DNA from: Adenanthera pavonina
Lineage: Eukaryota > Streptophyta > Magnoliopsida > Fabales > Fabaceae
Length of the DNA stretch: 64,000 bases
Assembly: GCA_026686845.1 (NCBI GenBank)
Contig: JAIVEN010000015.1
Span: forward strand, 8,351,501 to 8,415,500
Direction: 5' to 3'
The first letter of the stretch is position 1, and each line of letters opens with the position of its first letter. The notes below the pieces were generated by a model, which saw nothing but the letters and a program-made list of their open reading frames with translations, did not search any database and had not been told where the DNA came from. The position numbers were made by a program, and so were the translations under genes. Shown here in pieces: positions 11,054-23,452 of the stretch.

Positions 11054-12859
11054 GTTTCCTAAGTTACCCCATTTAATGTTTAGCACTTCTATCTTGTAAT
11101 TAATTATATATACTTATTTAATGGAGAGTAAAATTAAAAAAAAAATGCATCAAATAACTCTCTTTTCTATCTTATATTTATTAAAAAAAACACCTTATTT
11201 ATATGTTATATGTAGAAATAGAGGGAGTAATACTTTGGACATTTTCCTTGATCTCTAAATAATTACCATTTTATGTTCAGTCTCATAAATTCATTTGGCG
11301 AAAATGCAATTGTCATTCTAAAATTTTGAAATAACATTAATTGTTTTTAATAATTTTACCATTCAATAACAATGAAGAAAGAGAAAAAATATTAAAGAGC
11401 AAAATGTATTTACAAAGATAAATAATAAGAGTATTATAGTAAAATATAATCACATTTTGTTAATTCTTATATTATTCATTATTTTTCTTAATCTATGTAT
11501 ATAACTTTAAAGTATCAATTATTTGAAAACAGAATGAGCATATCAATTAAAAAACATCTCATTTTAAAAATTCACTTTTATAATGAGTGGGGTTAATTTA
11601 ATTTGATGTCTATAACTTGTGGCCAAAAAAATTTTGTTGTTTGAAATCATATTCATAAAGTGTAACTGAGAGAGGGTGAGATCATGTTAAGATTTGTTTT
11701 AAAAAAAAATTGATATTCAGCACTATCAATTAATTTAAATTTGAATCAAATCATGTACTAAGCAGGGTATGCTCCTCCAACATACTCTAGTTTTTTTCCC
11801 ATTCATAAACTAATAAAGGGACATGCCTGTTATTAAATTCAATTAATATCCTCTTAATTTTAAAAAATAATTTAATCTTGTTATGTTCAAGTGGTATTGA
11901 AAAATTGTTATCACTAAGAAAAAGGTGTTCAATAATAATTTAATTAATTCAATCAGGTCAATGTGTGAATATTTTCACATAAACTGTAAATGCTTACTTG
12001 AAAACTCAATCTTTTATGATGCCAAGTGCCAACTTGTTCTATTATTAAATTATTTCAAAATTCACCCGAAAAATTCCTGGTTACCGAGGGGGGGAAAAAA
12101 AAGAAAAAGAGAGGATTGTATAGGAGGGCAGTGGAGATGGGCCATGGAATGTAATAGTAAGCAGGAACATAGGCGTGTTTGGGCAGTACCAAATAATTTC
12201 ACCGCCCTGCAAAAGCAAAAGGGTTTCATTTCAATTGATGCCCACCGCATCCCATCCCAAGTGCGTGGCTTCTGAAAAGCTTCACATCACATGGCGCCTT
12301 AGATTTCTTTAATTTCCAGCCAAATGCATTGTGCCATACACTACACGACACCATCAAAACGAGGAAGGTAATAATCCAATCCCATCCCATCCCATCCCAT
12401 CCCATCCCACACATGGCCATGTTGTGCCCGGTGTGAATGTGACGGATTAAACATTTCGGAAGAATCTAGAGATGATAAATGATTACGCTTGCCCTTTTCC
12501 TCACGTGATCCAACAATACTGTGTTTTGTTCTTGACTTGGGTGCTACATTGCCAGGCTTTACCTTTTTGCTGCTTCTTCTATCTCTGGCCTCTCCATCAT
12601 CCCAATCCCATTGATTTGCTTTTAATTCAGAGGGTTCTTCACACTCGGACAAAATCTCACTCCTCCCACAGCCTGGCTTGCCTTCATTGTTTTGCACGTA
12701 TATGCAAAATGAAGCTTCTTCTCCGTGCGTGCTATGCTATTAGAAAGAGAGATTGATAAGATTCAATACTGATGAGAAAATGAGAGCTCATCAGAATAAT
12801 TTTGTCTCCCTCCGCACGTTGCAAGCTGAATCAAATTGGACACTTTGAAATTATTAGAG
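11054..12859. other. Intergenic, no gene recognised
   Basis: AT-rich to about 12060, then a more GC-balanced stretch (12060-12780) containing the ATCCC microsatellite. A 118-codon minus-strand frame and a 116-codon plus-strand frame cross this stretch but look random. A MITE-like right end (AGAGGGAGTAATAC) lies near 11220. I cannot assign a gene. Confidence 0.5.
12379..12408. repeat. ATCCC pentanucleotide microsatellite
   Basis: About six uninterrupted ATCCC units; a two-unit relic of the same motif is at about 12250. Confidence 0.9.
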
Positions 12860-12864
12860 CATTT

Positions 12865-14316
12865 TGATTGGAATCCTGCAAGTATACATGATTGATTGCA
12901 GTAACAAAAAGTCTCTGGAGTATTCCAGATGTCGAACCTAAGAGAGATAGTAAATTTATGAGTTCAAACTTTTAATCCCAAAGCAAGTGATAGTCAAATT
13001 GAGAATTCAAATTTAAAATGAAAGAGATAGAAAATAAAACAAAATCTGAGTTTGATTCAGTTCTAGAAGCGTCAATGGATCAGGATTCACTTTATGAGAT
13101 AACTAGATTTTATTCCTTAGTTAGACTCTACATAATTATAGTGACCGTTATTCTTAAAGGGTCCTAATTATCTTTTGGTCAATTAGTCCTTACTTAATTA
13201 TGATTCAATTCGCTCTCGCACAACTAAAATTCCTAATTAAACCTTGAAAAATACAACGTATATCACCATGAATTCTTAATTCTATCTCTAGATTAGTTAT
13301 TCATGTTTAACTTTCTAAATTTAGGTTCATTCTTCACCTCTTAGTCTATTAAGTTTTATGGTGATTAAGTATAAAATCTACATAAATGAACAAAAGAGAT
13401 AAATATAATAAAATGATAAATTAATTATAACTTAAAGAACAAATCAATAGACTCTTAACTAGAGAAACAAATCCAATTAATGTCAGTTAGACTACATTGC
13501 TACCCCAACTGGAAAATTTAGCTACTGATAGAATTAGAAATTAATGCAAAACTAAAATTTCGAACAATGATAAGAATAACAAGAAGGAAGAGTTATAAAG
13601 GAAAATATAATCTTACTTCAATACTCCCCAAATCTCTTTACTTTTTCTCTATAGATTGTTCCTAACTACTCCCAGATACATTTGAATCGTGTTCTTTAAC
13701 CTCTGAGTGTGTTTCTGAATCTCCCCTTGTGTTTTTCTTTCGTCCTATTTATAATATAACGAGAATACTTGGTTTTCGGGCCAATTTACGCGTCAAAAAT
13801 GTGTTTTTATGGGCTTCTGCACTTTGACCCAACGCCAGATGGCCACATAATCATCCAATATGGTACTGGGTGATTCTAAAATGCATAAAAATGTGAAATT
13901 CGAGTTGACTTGGTGTCGGGTGGGTTCGACCTGGTGCCGAATGGATGCTTGGCACAAAAAACTTCTTCGTTCAGCTTTAGACAAATTACCAGCTCATATT
14001 GACATTTTGAGCTCAATTTTTACTATGATAGCGTTGAAATTTAGAAAAACTCAAAACATGAAAGTTGTAGTTCTATGTCTTAGTTTTCCAATGCATCTTA
14101 AATAATCTCAATCGGAGTTCATATGTAAGAGTTATGATCAAAATACCAAAAAATATCAAAACTTTTTAGCATGAACGATTTATAACGTTTTTTCTCCGAA
14201 TACTTTTAAATAAGCCTATAACACTGTGAAATACAAAAATATATCAATGTAAATATATTTAGATGTAATTTAGAATTTAAATGTGGGTGTTTTATATGTA
14301 TAATATGGACACATCA
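12865..14316 (-). mobile_element. Solo LTR (1.45 kb), probably Ty3/Gypsy
   Basis: The segment starts TGATTGGAATCC and ends GGACACATCA, giving TG...CA termini, and is flanked by the perfect 5-bp duplication CATTT at 12860-12864 and 14317-14321. It aligns over most of its length with 54938-56277, which has its own different duplication. No gag or pol frames and no second LTR, so it is a solo LTR. Read on the minus strand it starts TGATGTGTCC and carries the GTTCGAC...GGAATAC-type 3' region I associate with large plant Gypsy LTRs; orientation and superfamily are inferred. Confidence 0.8.
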
Positions 14317-14939
14317 CATTTGTCCATTTTCATCAATTTAGAATGAATCAAATGCAACCAACAACAATTTACTTGAGTGGTAAGTAGCTCAACACTCTTT
14401 AAAAAAGGTTTCAATTTCAAACCTTATGAATTATGAATGAAAAAAAATTATGTTAAGAGAGTTATCCTTTTAAAAAATATTTTAGTAGAATATAAAAATT
14501 AATACTACTATCATTATATTTCAGAACAAAATGGGAAGAAATGAAAATATTGCCTCTAATCCTTATTATAGATTACATTCTAAAAGGTTTTTATGATCAT
14601 AAAAATATAAGTTACATTTTGCAAAATGTCTAAAACATTAATTTTTCTCTCACAAATGCTCTTGTAATGAAGGTTAGTTTTGTTGGCTTTATTTTCAAAA
14701 ATCATAATTTGAGAAGTTAATTTGTCAAGAGAGATAAATTATTTTTAATAAAATTAATAAGGACAACCTTGAAAAAATAGTAGTAATTTTTGAAAAAAAA
14801 TTTAAGAACGTAAATCTGAGAAATTTAAAAAAAAAGAGAGAGAGAGAGAAATTGATTCGTCTTAACATGTACCATCTCTACTCTTTGTGAGTCATTGATC
14901 AGTTTAGAAAGTAGAAACATACCACTCCATCTCCACCAG

Positions 14940-15130
14940 TTTGAAGAAACTGTTTCAACAGCTCAATAGCTTTGGAGAAATCACTCTCGATGACGCCTCT
15001 CCTATAGTCCAACGTTTTCATGGGTCTGATCCCATTAACTATAACCCAAATCTCAGCTTCGAGGAGATTTTAGCTGGCCAAGTTATACTTGAAACCTCCT
15101 ATCCATCCACCCCAAATCTTGTCCATTAGT
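14940..15130 (-). mobile_element. RNase H fragment of a non-LTR retroelement
   Basis: On the minus strand a frame with one stop reads GGWIGGFKYNLAS, then NLLEAEIWVIVNGI and IESDFSKAIELLKQF. This is the plant RVT_3-type RNase H pattern (GGF-NLG, EAELW, VESDS..A..L). The piece is isolated, truncated at both ends and non-functional. The same bases show a 62-codon plus-strand frame, which is a shadow. Confidence 0.6.
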
Positions 15131-15469
15131 TTAATTTAATTTAATTGCACTTTTCAACAAAAAAAAATTAAGGTGTCTTCTTATTTCATTATTAATATTA
15201 ATTTTAAAAATATATTAATGATTTTATACATCAAATTTAAATTGATATTTGATATTTATGTAAATAATGCTTAAATCATTAAATTATTAAATTAAATTAA
15301 ATATCAAAATATAAAATGATAATAATATTATTTATGAGACCGCAAATATCCGATTTATGATTGATGAAGGGCACAGTGGTACTTTCATCTGCCAAAACCC
15401 ATAAGTTTTTGGATCCAGAAATCGAAGCTGGTCCATCGCCTTCGTGAGAGCAGCAAAGATAACGGTGAA

Positions 15470-18400
15470 ATGGAAGCGGGCTCTGTCACTGCCGGAGCAA
15501 GTGACGCCACCATCACCGTCAACGTCAAGTTCAGTGGCAGGTCGATACCCATCTCAATCTCACCCTTCTCAACCATTACTGACCTCAAGTCCCTTCTCCT
15601 ACCGCTCACAAATGTCCTACCTCGAGGCCAGAAGCTCATCTTCAAAGGTTCTTTTTACAGATTCCTTTCTTTTAATTTTTATTCTCTCTCTTTACGAAGC
15701 CATCATATCTCTCGCGAGAAACCTTTATTTATTGATAATTTCGCGCTCTATCAGGTAGAGTTTTGGAGGATTCTCAGACGTTGACGGCATCTGAATTGAC
15801 AAATGGCTCCAAGCTTATGCTTGTGGCTTCCCAGGGTTTACACCAAGGGGTATTTCGTATATTCATGTTTCTATTTTTTTCCCCTTTTCTGGAGGGTGTC
15901 TTTTTAAAGATTTGGAGATATAATTCCAATAACAGCCTAGTCAGAAACTAATAATCAAGCTTAAAAAAATATTATACTTGTATAAGCACTATTGAAATAT
16001 TACTTTTGATTTATATGACAGTTTACATCCTTCAAAACTTAATCTAATTTCTTTTTGTAGGATGGTCCGATCTTGAAAAAAGCCGAGGTTGTACCCAAGA
16101 CAAGGAGAGATAACCACCCAAGCTTGAGTAGTGATATCAAGAAACTTCCTGTTAAGAACAGATTGGAACGATGGACTGCTACTGGAGTTATAGCGTTGTC
16201 TGAATGTAACTTGAAGGTAACAAACTGCTGTTGGTTTGTTAAATGTTCGTTTCCATGGTTTCCCAAATAATCTAGTAATTGACACTTAGGTTTTTCTGGG
16301 GATTTATTGCTTTAAAATTTCTGTAATGCTTCATATAGTTTGATTTGATCTATGGCCACATGAAACTTTTTGACACTACAAGTAAACAAGGGCTAGATTA
16401 TTAAAGCATTTCAGATTTCTTTTATAAAGTCTTAAGATTTATATGTGGCCTCATATTGTTCACTTTCAGTTTTAAGCTCTATTTATACTGACAGTGAATC
16501 AAATTTGAATTTAGGTTCAATAACTATTGTAGTAAGACTTAATCTTCTGTTTTGCTTGATGGTATGAATTGAAGGGATGTGAGAGTGGAATGAAACACGT
16601 CAAGCCTCACGTTGTAAATAGGGTGTTGAAATTTGTTATGTAAGCTATTGTTGGTAGGTCAATGATAATATTGATTAGTCCTTTTAGAGTTAATCATGAC
16701 TGTATACGTTCGTTAGTCATGAGAAACTGCTCTTATTTTAGTAAATAAAGAAAGGAGAAGGAGAAGGAAAGAAGCATAATGACAAAAAGAAACCCGGGAA
16801 AGGGAAAGAACAAGAAGAAATTTCTTTTATTATTTTTTGTTACTTGCCAATTTGGTACGGAGTGTCATTTTATTTTTTCTACTGATTGTAATTTGAGTAG
16901 GCCGTACCTGATGAAGTGTGGGCATGTGGGTCTTCTGGAAGAGTTCTAGATTGCAGTAACAACTCAATTCAAAATGTGCCTGTAAACATTGAATGCCTAA
17001 CTGGTTTGGAGGTAAGCTGAACTTGTCTTTTCTTTATAGTTTTTTTCCCTCCTACATATGGAAATTTTTAGTGAAGCAACATTTGACACTGCTTGCCACA
17101 TTCAAAATGTTATAGAAACTATTCCTTAATGCAAATGAGTTACTGGATGAATCAATTAGCTGGGAAGGATTAACAACTCTGAAGCACCTAACAGTATTAT
17201 CATTGAACCACAACCAGTGAGTAACTCGTCATTTATGATTTCAGGGTGTTTTTGTTTTGGCTTACCTCCAATGAAATATCAAATAAATTAACAACAGGAA
17301 TGCATGTACCTTGCTGATGCCAAAATTGTCCAGAATTTCATAACACATTGGTGTACCTGGCTTGAAGCACACATTAAATGGATTTTTATTTGATCGAATC
17401 ATCTCTCATGTTGCTCTAGTTGTTCACCTGTCCAAATTAAATGGATAAAAGGAGGAAGTAGATTTACTAATATCTTTCCTGTGGGATATAATTGAAAACT
17501 GCTTGGAGTCACTTGCTTTGCATTTCAGACTATTCTCTGAGTTTTGGTACTTTCTTTGAATAATATCACTTCTATTTATCAATGTTTTTCTCTACAACAT
17601 ATTTGATTGAATGCTTCCAATCTTTTTGCCTGCTAGATTTTGTGTCAATTCAAGTTGGTTGGAGATTATAATAATGTCCTTTACATAATTTGCTTGATGA
17701 ACATGATTTTTTTCAGTTTGACAACTTTGCCACCCACGTTGGGATCTCTAATGTCTTTAAAGGAGCTGCATGTCTCCAATAATAAGTTGGGTAACCTACC
17801 TAATGAAATAGGACATCTGATACAACTTGAAGTTTTGCAAGCCAACAATAATAGGTAAATTTGAATTATGTACTTGTTGGCATAGTTATTTATTTACTCA
17901 ATACATTCATGCACTATCAAGTTTAATCAAACTGGTAACCCTGTTTCTGTGTTGCCCTATACTTTCCTTCTGTATTTGGTATGTGGCCAATTTATAAGTT
18001 CCTGATTTCAATGTTGTGGAGTTTTAAGAACCAAAAGTAGAAAAATTTACATTTAGAATTGCCACTATTTTTACAAACACATTACAAAGTCCTCGAAATC
18101 TCCTCAGTCCTCTCCCTTTCTCCATGAATTTCAAAGAAAAAAAAAATAATGATGACTCTTAATTTAGTTTCCTGTCTAGAATATCAACATCATTTTGTTA
18201 AGAAGAAAATAAATTTGTGGAGACGGGATTTTAAACTGTTTGTCAATCAAAACTGTCCTTTTTTTTATTATTTTTTTTAGTTATGAGTAATAGGAAGAAA
18301 TCTCTCTCAAGATGTGCTTGTGTATTTGTGTAGAGGGTCATAAGAAGCCCTTGTCCACCTTATATTTTTTTTCCCTCAAAATACAATCCAAACTTCATCG

Positions 18401-20499
18401 GTTAAGTCTAGTCCATTAGCCTAACTGACTATTTCCCTTATGCGGTTATAACTGTTGCTGAAACACATTTTTGACCAAAAAAAAAATACAAGTTTATGTT
18501 ATTTTGTGGTAGCAAAATAGTTGTGCTGAATCACATCTCTTGTTCTCAGGATGAGTACTGTCAGCGAGTTTGTAGGAAACTGCTGTTCTCTTGTTGAGGT
18601 ACATTTGTTGTTCTTTTACCTTCTTTCTCTTCTTTTAGAAACAAAGTAGTTAGGTGATGTATTATTTGTAAACTAAGCTAAAAATTAACAGGGATGGAGA
18701 TGGTATGTATTTTTGAGATTTTATATATAGTGTAGCTTGCTTATCAAGATTTTTGTGTAGCAGGTTGATTTTTCATCAAATTTTCTCTCAGAATTGCCAG
18801 AGACATTTAGTAACTTGAGCAGTTTGAAGGTATTTGCCCACTTTTATACCTAACAAAAGACAATTATAGGACCTTTCCCCTCCCGTTAAGATTGCATATT
18901 AATATATTATCCTTTAATTATTTTAAAGTCCAATACCTGTAATTATTTGTTATTGCAATTTTGTTCTTGCACTTGAATATTCTTGAGACTGTTAGATTGA
19001 TGCATTAAACAAAACTCTTAGGCAAGCCTGTTTGGTTCTCAAAATGATTGGAAATAGAATGGAATGGAATAAATCGGCCATTAAAATAAAAAACAAAACT
19101 AGATGTCGTCGAAATTGATTTCGACTATGGTGTCAGTAGAGGAGAAGAGAAGGTTGGTAGAGAAGAGAAAGTCGGGTGTGAAAGAGAGGGATGAAGGTGA
19201 AGAAGACAAGGTTGGTGGAGGAGGGTAATTTGGTTTAGAAAATGATTTATGGAAGTCGGAATGAGAAAAGATAGAAGTCAAGGTGGTACTTCTCATTACC
19301 TATTTTTGAGTGTCTTCATTCCACACGGAGTCTAGATTCTCACTTCATTATGCAACCAAACAGTCTAACATTTGGAATAGGATTTGGAATCTCATTCCCA
19401 AGTACCTTAAGAATCGAATCAAATGGACCATTTTAATCCATTTATATTTATTTTTATTTAATCAATTTTATTTTTTAAAATTTTTTTATCTCCCTAATAT
19501 CATACCAAACAAAATTATAGAGATCATCATCCCATTCTCAATTATTCTATTTTATTCCATTCCCGGTCATTCTGAGAACCAAACAGGCCCTATCATGCTC
19601 TGGAGACTTCATAGTGTCAAAGTCTTGTTTGCCGACTAGAACAGTTTTCATTTTGCCCTCCTTTTCCAAGTCTTGAAATCCTATATTACCAACTTTTCCC
19701 CCTTTCCACTTGTAATATTTAGATGGATGACAAATAATTGAATGGAATGGCTAATGTGGGTTGGGGCAGTGGGACTTACAGTGATGGAATGGAATAACAA
19801 GAATGGCCTTCAAGATTCTTTCCTTGCCATTCAAGACTCTAATTTTTGTGTCCTTCCAGACCGAGGTACCAAGGATGAAATTATGTGCCCTTACATTGAA
19901 AAAACATATATACCTCCATATTGTAAGATAAGAATGAGTTTATTTCATGAGGATAATATTGTAAAAATAATATATAAACCATTCCATTCTATTAATGATT
20001 TCCTTTCTTCAGCAAACTCCTAAGTAATGAATGACACGTAACTTGTCATTCCACTTAATTTCGTTTCATTATTTGTCATTCGATTACATTCCCTCATAAA
20101 CTCTCAAACACAACCTTATTGTTTAAGGCCACTATGCAGGCTTTGTACCTTAGTAACAATGGGATGAAATCCCTTCCGTCCAAGCTCTTCAAGCTTTGCC
20201 TTCAGCTCTCCACATTGGATCTCCACAATACAGAAATAACTATTGATATCCTTCGCAAGGTATGAACTTTTGCTTCTTTTATCAAAGACAATCCTCATTT
20301 GATTTCTTTTCAACATAACATTTACATCAATGTCTCAGAAGCAACAATTACATGGCAGCATAAGAAAATATGATTGATCTTCTTGCAGTTTGAAGGGTGG
20401 GACGATTTTGATGAGCGTCGTCGCTCAAAACATCAGAAACAATTGGATTTCCGAGTTGGAGTTTCTGGAGACTTTGATGAAGGTGCTGATAAAAAATAA
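15470..20499 (+). CDS. Ubiquitin-like domain plus leucine-rich-repeat protein (At2g30105-like)
   Basis: Ten exons join in phase to 374 codons: 15470-15647, 15755-15849, 16061-16216, 16901-17011, 17116-17216, 17717-17854, 18550-18598, 18764-18829, 20140-20259 and 20389-20499 (TAA). All introns are GT-AG. Residues about 14-85 form a ubiquitin-like domain (TITVNVKFSGRSIPI...PRGQKLIFKG...LMLVASQG). Residues about 150-335 contain short plant intracellular-type LRRs, for example LDCSNNSIQNVPVNI, LHVSNNKLGNLPNEIG and LYLSNNGMKSLPSKL. No signal peptide or membrane segment is seen, so a soluble protein is expected. Length and domain order match the Arabidopsis family; its biochemical role is not established. 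The ubiquitin-like domain may bind the proteasome or ubiquitin receptors (inference). Intron 8 is long (1.3 kb) because it carries a DNA element at 19021-19590. Confidence 0.92.
19021..19590. mobile_element. Non-autonomous TIR element in intron 8 of the Ubl-LRR gene
   Basis: Ends are inverted repeats: GCCTGTTTGGTTCTCA at 19026-19041 and the complement TGAGAACCAAACAGGC at 19573-19588. Subterminal GGAATGG / CCATTCC words continue the symmetry. Length 570 bp and no transposase. The terminal motif resembles Tourist/Harbinger-type MITEs, but a clean target duplication is not visible. More GGAATGG-rich sequence follows at about 19740-20110 and may be a second, decayed relative. Confidence 0.65.
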
Positions 20500-20768
20500 A
20501 CAGAAATTGGTTGAGCAAAAAATTTGGCGCTGATTAATATATGTATTTTACTATCGCTGATGTTATGACAATTCCAAAATCTTTTTTTATTATAATGAAT
20601 GCCAAGTTTCTTATGGGTAATGATATATTTGATTTTCTTCTCATGTGTAAATTGTATGCTCTGCGGTATTGCATAGACTTGTAATTCAGAAGTTATACAT
20701 CACATCGTTTCTTCTTAGAATCTTGCAACATTATTACTATGCTAAGACTACGAAAAATGAGAGCCTAA

Positions 20769-21046
20769 GGCCCTGTTTGGTTCTTAAAATTGGAGGGGAT
20801 TTAATTTTCCCCAATCCCCTCCCCCATCCCTTTATTGTTTTCCCCCCAATTTGAGGTTTTTTGGAAATACTCAATCCCCTCCAATTCCTTCCTGAACCAA
20901 ATAAGGTTTCATTAAAATTCCTTCAATCTCCTCCCCTCGAATTCTATCAAACAAGAGAATTTTAAAATCTCTCTAATCCCTTCACCTTCGTTAAAATTTC
21001 TCAAATTTCCTCCCTTTCAATTCCCTCAGTTGAACTAAACACACCT
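20769..21046. mobile_element. Tourist-like MITE
   Basis: Left end GGCCCTGTTTGGTTC preceded by TAA at 20766-20768; right end GAACTAAACACACC followed by TTAA, so a TAA/TTA target duplication is plausible. Interior is rich in CCCCTCC on one half and GGAGGGG on the other. About 278 bp, just downstream of the Ubl-LRR gene. Confidence 0.65.
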
Positions 21047-21146
21047 TAAAAGCACGGGCTATTTTGAGCATTCTGGTATGAAATGGCTGGAAATCTCCGT
21101 CCCTAACAAATTTTGATGGTATGCATTTTGTTTCTAATGGTTTCTT

Positions 21147-21287
21147 CTCAGACACACCGGTCGGCTGATAGGATAAAAATAACCTAACAGAGATGTCAAT
21201 GTCGTCATCTTCATCATCCTCACGGGCCACATAGACATTAAGTGACGATGGTATGGTGGGAGTTCTACCTTGACCACTTCCCTTGCT
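21147..21287 (-). pseudogene. Stray fragment of ubiquitin-activating enzyme E1, 3' end of last exon
   Basis: About 140 bases align with 26987-27146, the junction of the last coding exon and 3'UTR of the E1 gene on the same strand. Shared stretches include TTCTACCTTG, CCACTTCCCTTGCTAG, GATGTCAATGTC and AAAAATAACCTAAC. About 19 bases covering the final codons are deleted. On the minus strand it reads as a broken remnant of the ubiquitin-fold tail ending near AREDDEDDDIDI. No upstream exon is present, so it cannot be a gene. It could derive from the E1 gene 6 kb away or from another paralogue. Confidence 0.8.
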
Positions 21288-21565
21288 AGTAATTATACAT
21301 TACTTCCTCTAATAAAACATTTTTAATTAATTCATACTTTTTAAGAAAAGTTTATTTTTTTTAATCTTCTGAAAAAATGGTGAATGTTTCCCGTTTGACT
21401 CTTAACTACAACTAATATCAAAGATTACATTAATTAGTTTTAAATAGCCTCATTTGAAATTCTTAAAATCTCACCAATGAATAGCCAATTTCTCTAAACT
21501 AAATACCACATGAATAAAAGTTTAATTAATAAAATCAAATTTCTCATAATGCATTACTCAACTTA

Positions 21566-21844
21566 TACTCCCTCTATCCCATTTTATTTGTCATTTTAAA
21601 TTTTTTCACATAGAACAATAAAACTATTAAATAATTTAAATTATAATAAAATTTAATAGTATTTTATCAAAATTTTTTTGTATTTAATATTAAAAGATAA
21701 CTTGTATTATGCCTATCATTATTTTTAGAAAAGGGTAAAATAGTAAAAATAATAATTAATTTTTCATTGATAGTTTAAAATGACATATAAATTGAGATAT
21801 TTAAAATTTTTTAAAATGAAAAATAAAATAGGTTGAAGAGAATA
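21566..21844. mobile_element. Stowaway-like MITE
   Basis: Starts TACTCCCTCTATCCCATTTT and ends with the imperfect complement (AAAATAGGTTGAAGAGAATATTA), with TA at both borders. 279 bp and AT-rich. Weak outer inverted repeats near 21301 and 21955 hint that it sits inside an older MITE. Confidence 0.65.
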
Positions 21845-21979
21845 TTAACTAAGACAGGATAGAGTTGGAAAAAAATAATTAATACTATAACCTGTCCTAC
21901 ATTTTAAATAAAAAATTCTTATAAAGAATATTCTACAATTAAAATAGGAGGGATTACCTACCATCAAAATTCTCACACC

Positions 21980-22024
<45 letters not shown>
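21980..22024. repeat. AAT trinucleotide microsatellite
   Basis: Fifteen or so AAT units without interruption. The run of tyrosines in the minus-strand frame here is only the translation of this repeat. Confidence 0.95.
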
Positions 22025-22025
<1 letters not shown>

Positions 22026-22039
22026 GGGCTTTTTTCGTA

Positions 22040-22290
22040 TTACGTCATATATGTTGGGGCTCGCAGCAAGGGTCGGGCACCTTGAGGGAAGGCGATTCCG
22101 TGTGTGGAGGCCAGATCCACGCACGGAACGCGTGGATTTTGTGAGGGGAGAGTTTATTTTTTTTTTAATTTTACAAAAAAAAAAATTTGCACGGCCACAG
22201 TAATCTGTGTGTGGCCGCACAGACCGTGCGTAGCTTTGCGCCACGCACGGAAACAGCGTCCCACCTTGAGGTTGAGACAACAATCATAAT
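22040..22290. other. GC- and CpG-rich island of unknown origin
   Basis: A 250-bp stretch clearly richer in G, C and CpG than its surroundings, with repeated related words (CACGCACGGA twice, CCGTGCGTAG, CACCTTGAGG twice). It has an A/T tract in the middle. Frames across it are short and unconvincing. It may be part of a mobile element. Confidence 0.5.
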
Positions 22291-22369
22291 GATTGTTTTG
22301 CTTGCCCATTATGGGGCTTAAATTTGTTTTATATGGTTAATTAATACAGTAGCATTTTGCCTATTTTGT

Positions 22370-23278
22370 ACTCCCTCCATTCATATTATAAAGTGCCTTC
22401 TCAAATTTTTAATTAATTTAAAATATAAAGTGTTATGTTAATTTTTAATAATAGCTTACTTTTTTTATTTTTATTGATTTATTACTTGTCTCATAATTTG
22501 AAAAAGGAGTGAAACTTAATAATTAATAAAGATAAAAGAAAGATGTTGGATTTTTTTTTTCCATAAGTTTGATATTTCTAACTAATTTTTCTTAATAAAA
22601 GATGTGAATCAGTTAAAAATTCTTTCCTTCTTCAAGTCATTTTTATTAGTCACATTCTAAAAAGTTTTATTGATTATATATATAAGTCATCTTGTATAGG
22701 TTTCTGGAACATTAATTATTTTATTTTAAAAATGTTCTTATTTAATTGTGAGAGAGAAAGTGAATTGTTTAAATTTGTGATATTTATTAAGAGATAAAGA
22801 TAAAAAAAACTACATTATTTTTAAAATAATTTTAATAATATAATAAATTTTTTTAATTTTAATAAAATAATTAAAAGTTACTAATATTAAAGATTAAAAT
22901 ATTATAATACAAATAGAACGCAGTAGAGTCCACAAGCTTTAAGGAAACACTCCAAGAAGTAGCTGAATCCCAGAAGGTGTCGGAAGTTGGAATTGGCGCA
23001 GAAAAAGAAGAAACCAAGAAAGAGGAAAACTAAGATGCATCTTCTGGTGTTCTTTCCTGTTTGTAGTAAAATTAATCAGAACATCAAGAATATAATAACT
23101 TTCCAAAATATTTTTACCTAATGTTTCCTTTTTTAATTTGCAATCCTACCTTTTTTATTTCTTGGCCACTTTTCATGCAGACTATTATGTGTGTGCCTCA
23201 TAGGCAACCTATGGGAAAGGCGGGAAAGGCACTTGATATTTGGTCATGGTTAAGAATTTACCCTTCACAATCGACATA
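22370..23278. other. Intergenic, MITE relics only
   Basis: A Stowaway-type left end (TACTCCCTCCATTCATATTA) lies at 22370, followed by AT-rich DNA with no clear right terminus. I see no gene. Confidence 0.45.
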
Positions 23279-23452
23279 GTGCCTGTTTGGTTTGTTTTTT
23301 TGTAAAAGTATTTTTAGAATAATCACAGTTTACAAAAATATAATTTGAATAAAAGTAGAGAAATTTACTAAAAAGCTGTTTGAATGAAAAAGGAGAAAAT
23401 GATGGTTAAAAAGTACAATTTAGTTTACAAAAATGCAAATCCAACACCCCCA
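23279..23452 (+). repeat. Small DNA element, GTGCCTGTTTGG family, copy 2
   Basis: Begins GTGCCTGTTTGGTTTG and continues TTTTTTTGTAAAAGTATTTT, then TTAGAATAA; the reverse complement of this terminus is found at the right end of 35200-35373. Length about 170 bp. Confidence 0.55.

Noticed and set aside
12341..12697. 118-codon minus-strand frame
   Set aside because: Partly the translation of the ATCCC microsatellite; no family resemblance.
14941..15129. 62-codon plus-strand frame
   Set aside because: No ATG start; the minus strand of the same bases is a readable RNase H fragment.
21954..22283. 109-codon minus-strand frame with a tyrosine run
   Set aside because: The tyrosine run is the AAT microsatellite and the rest lies in the CpG-rich island; no motif.
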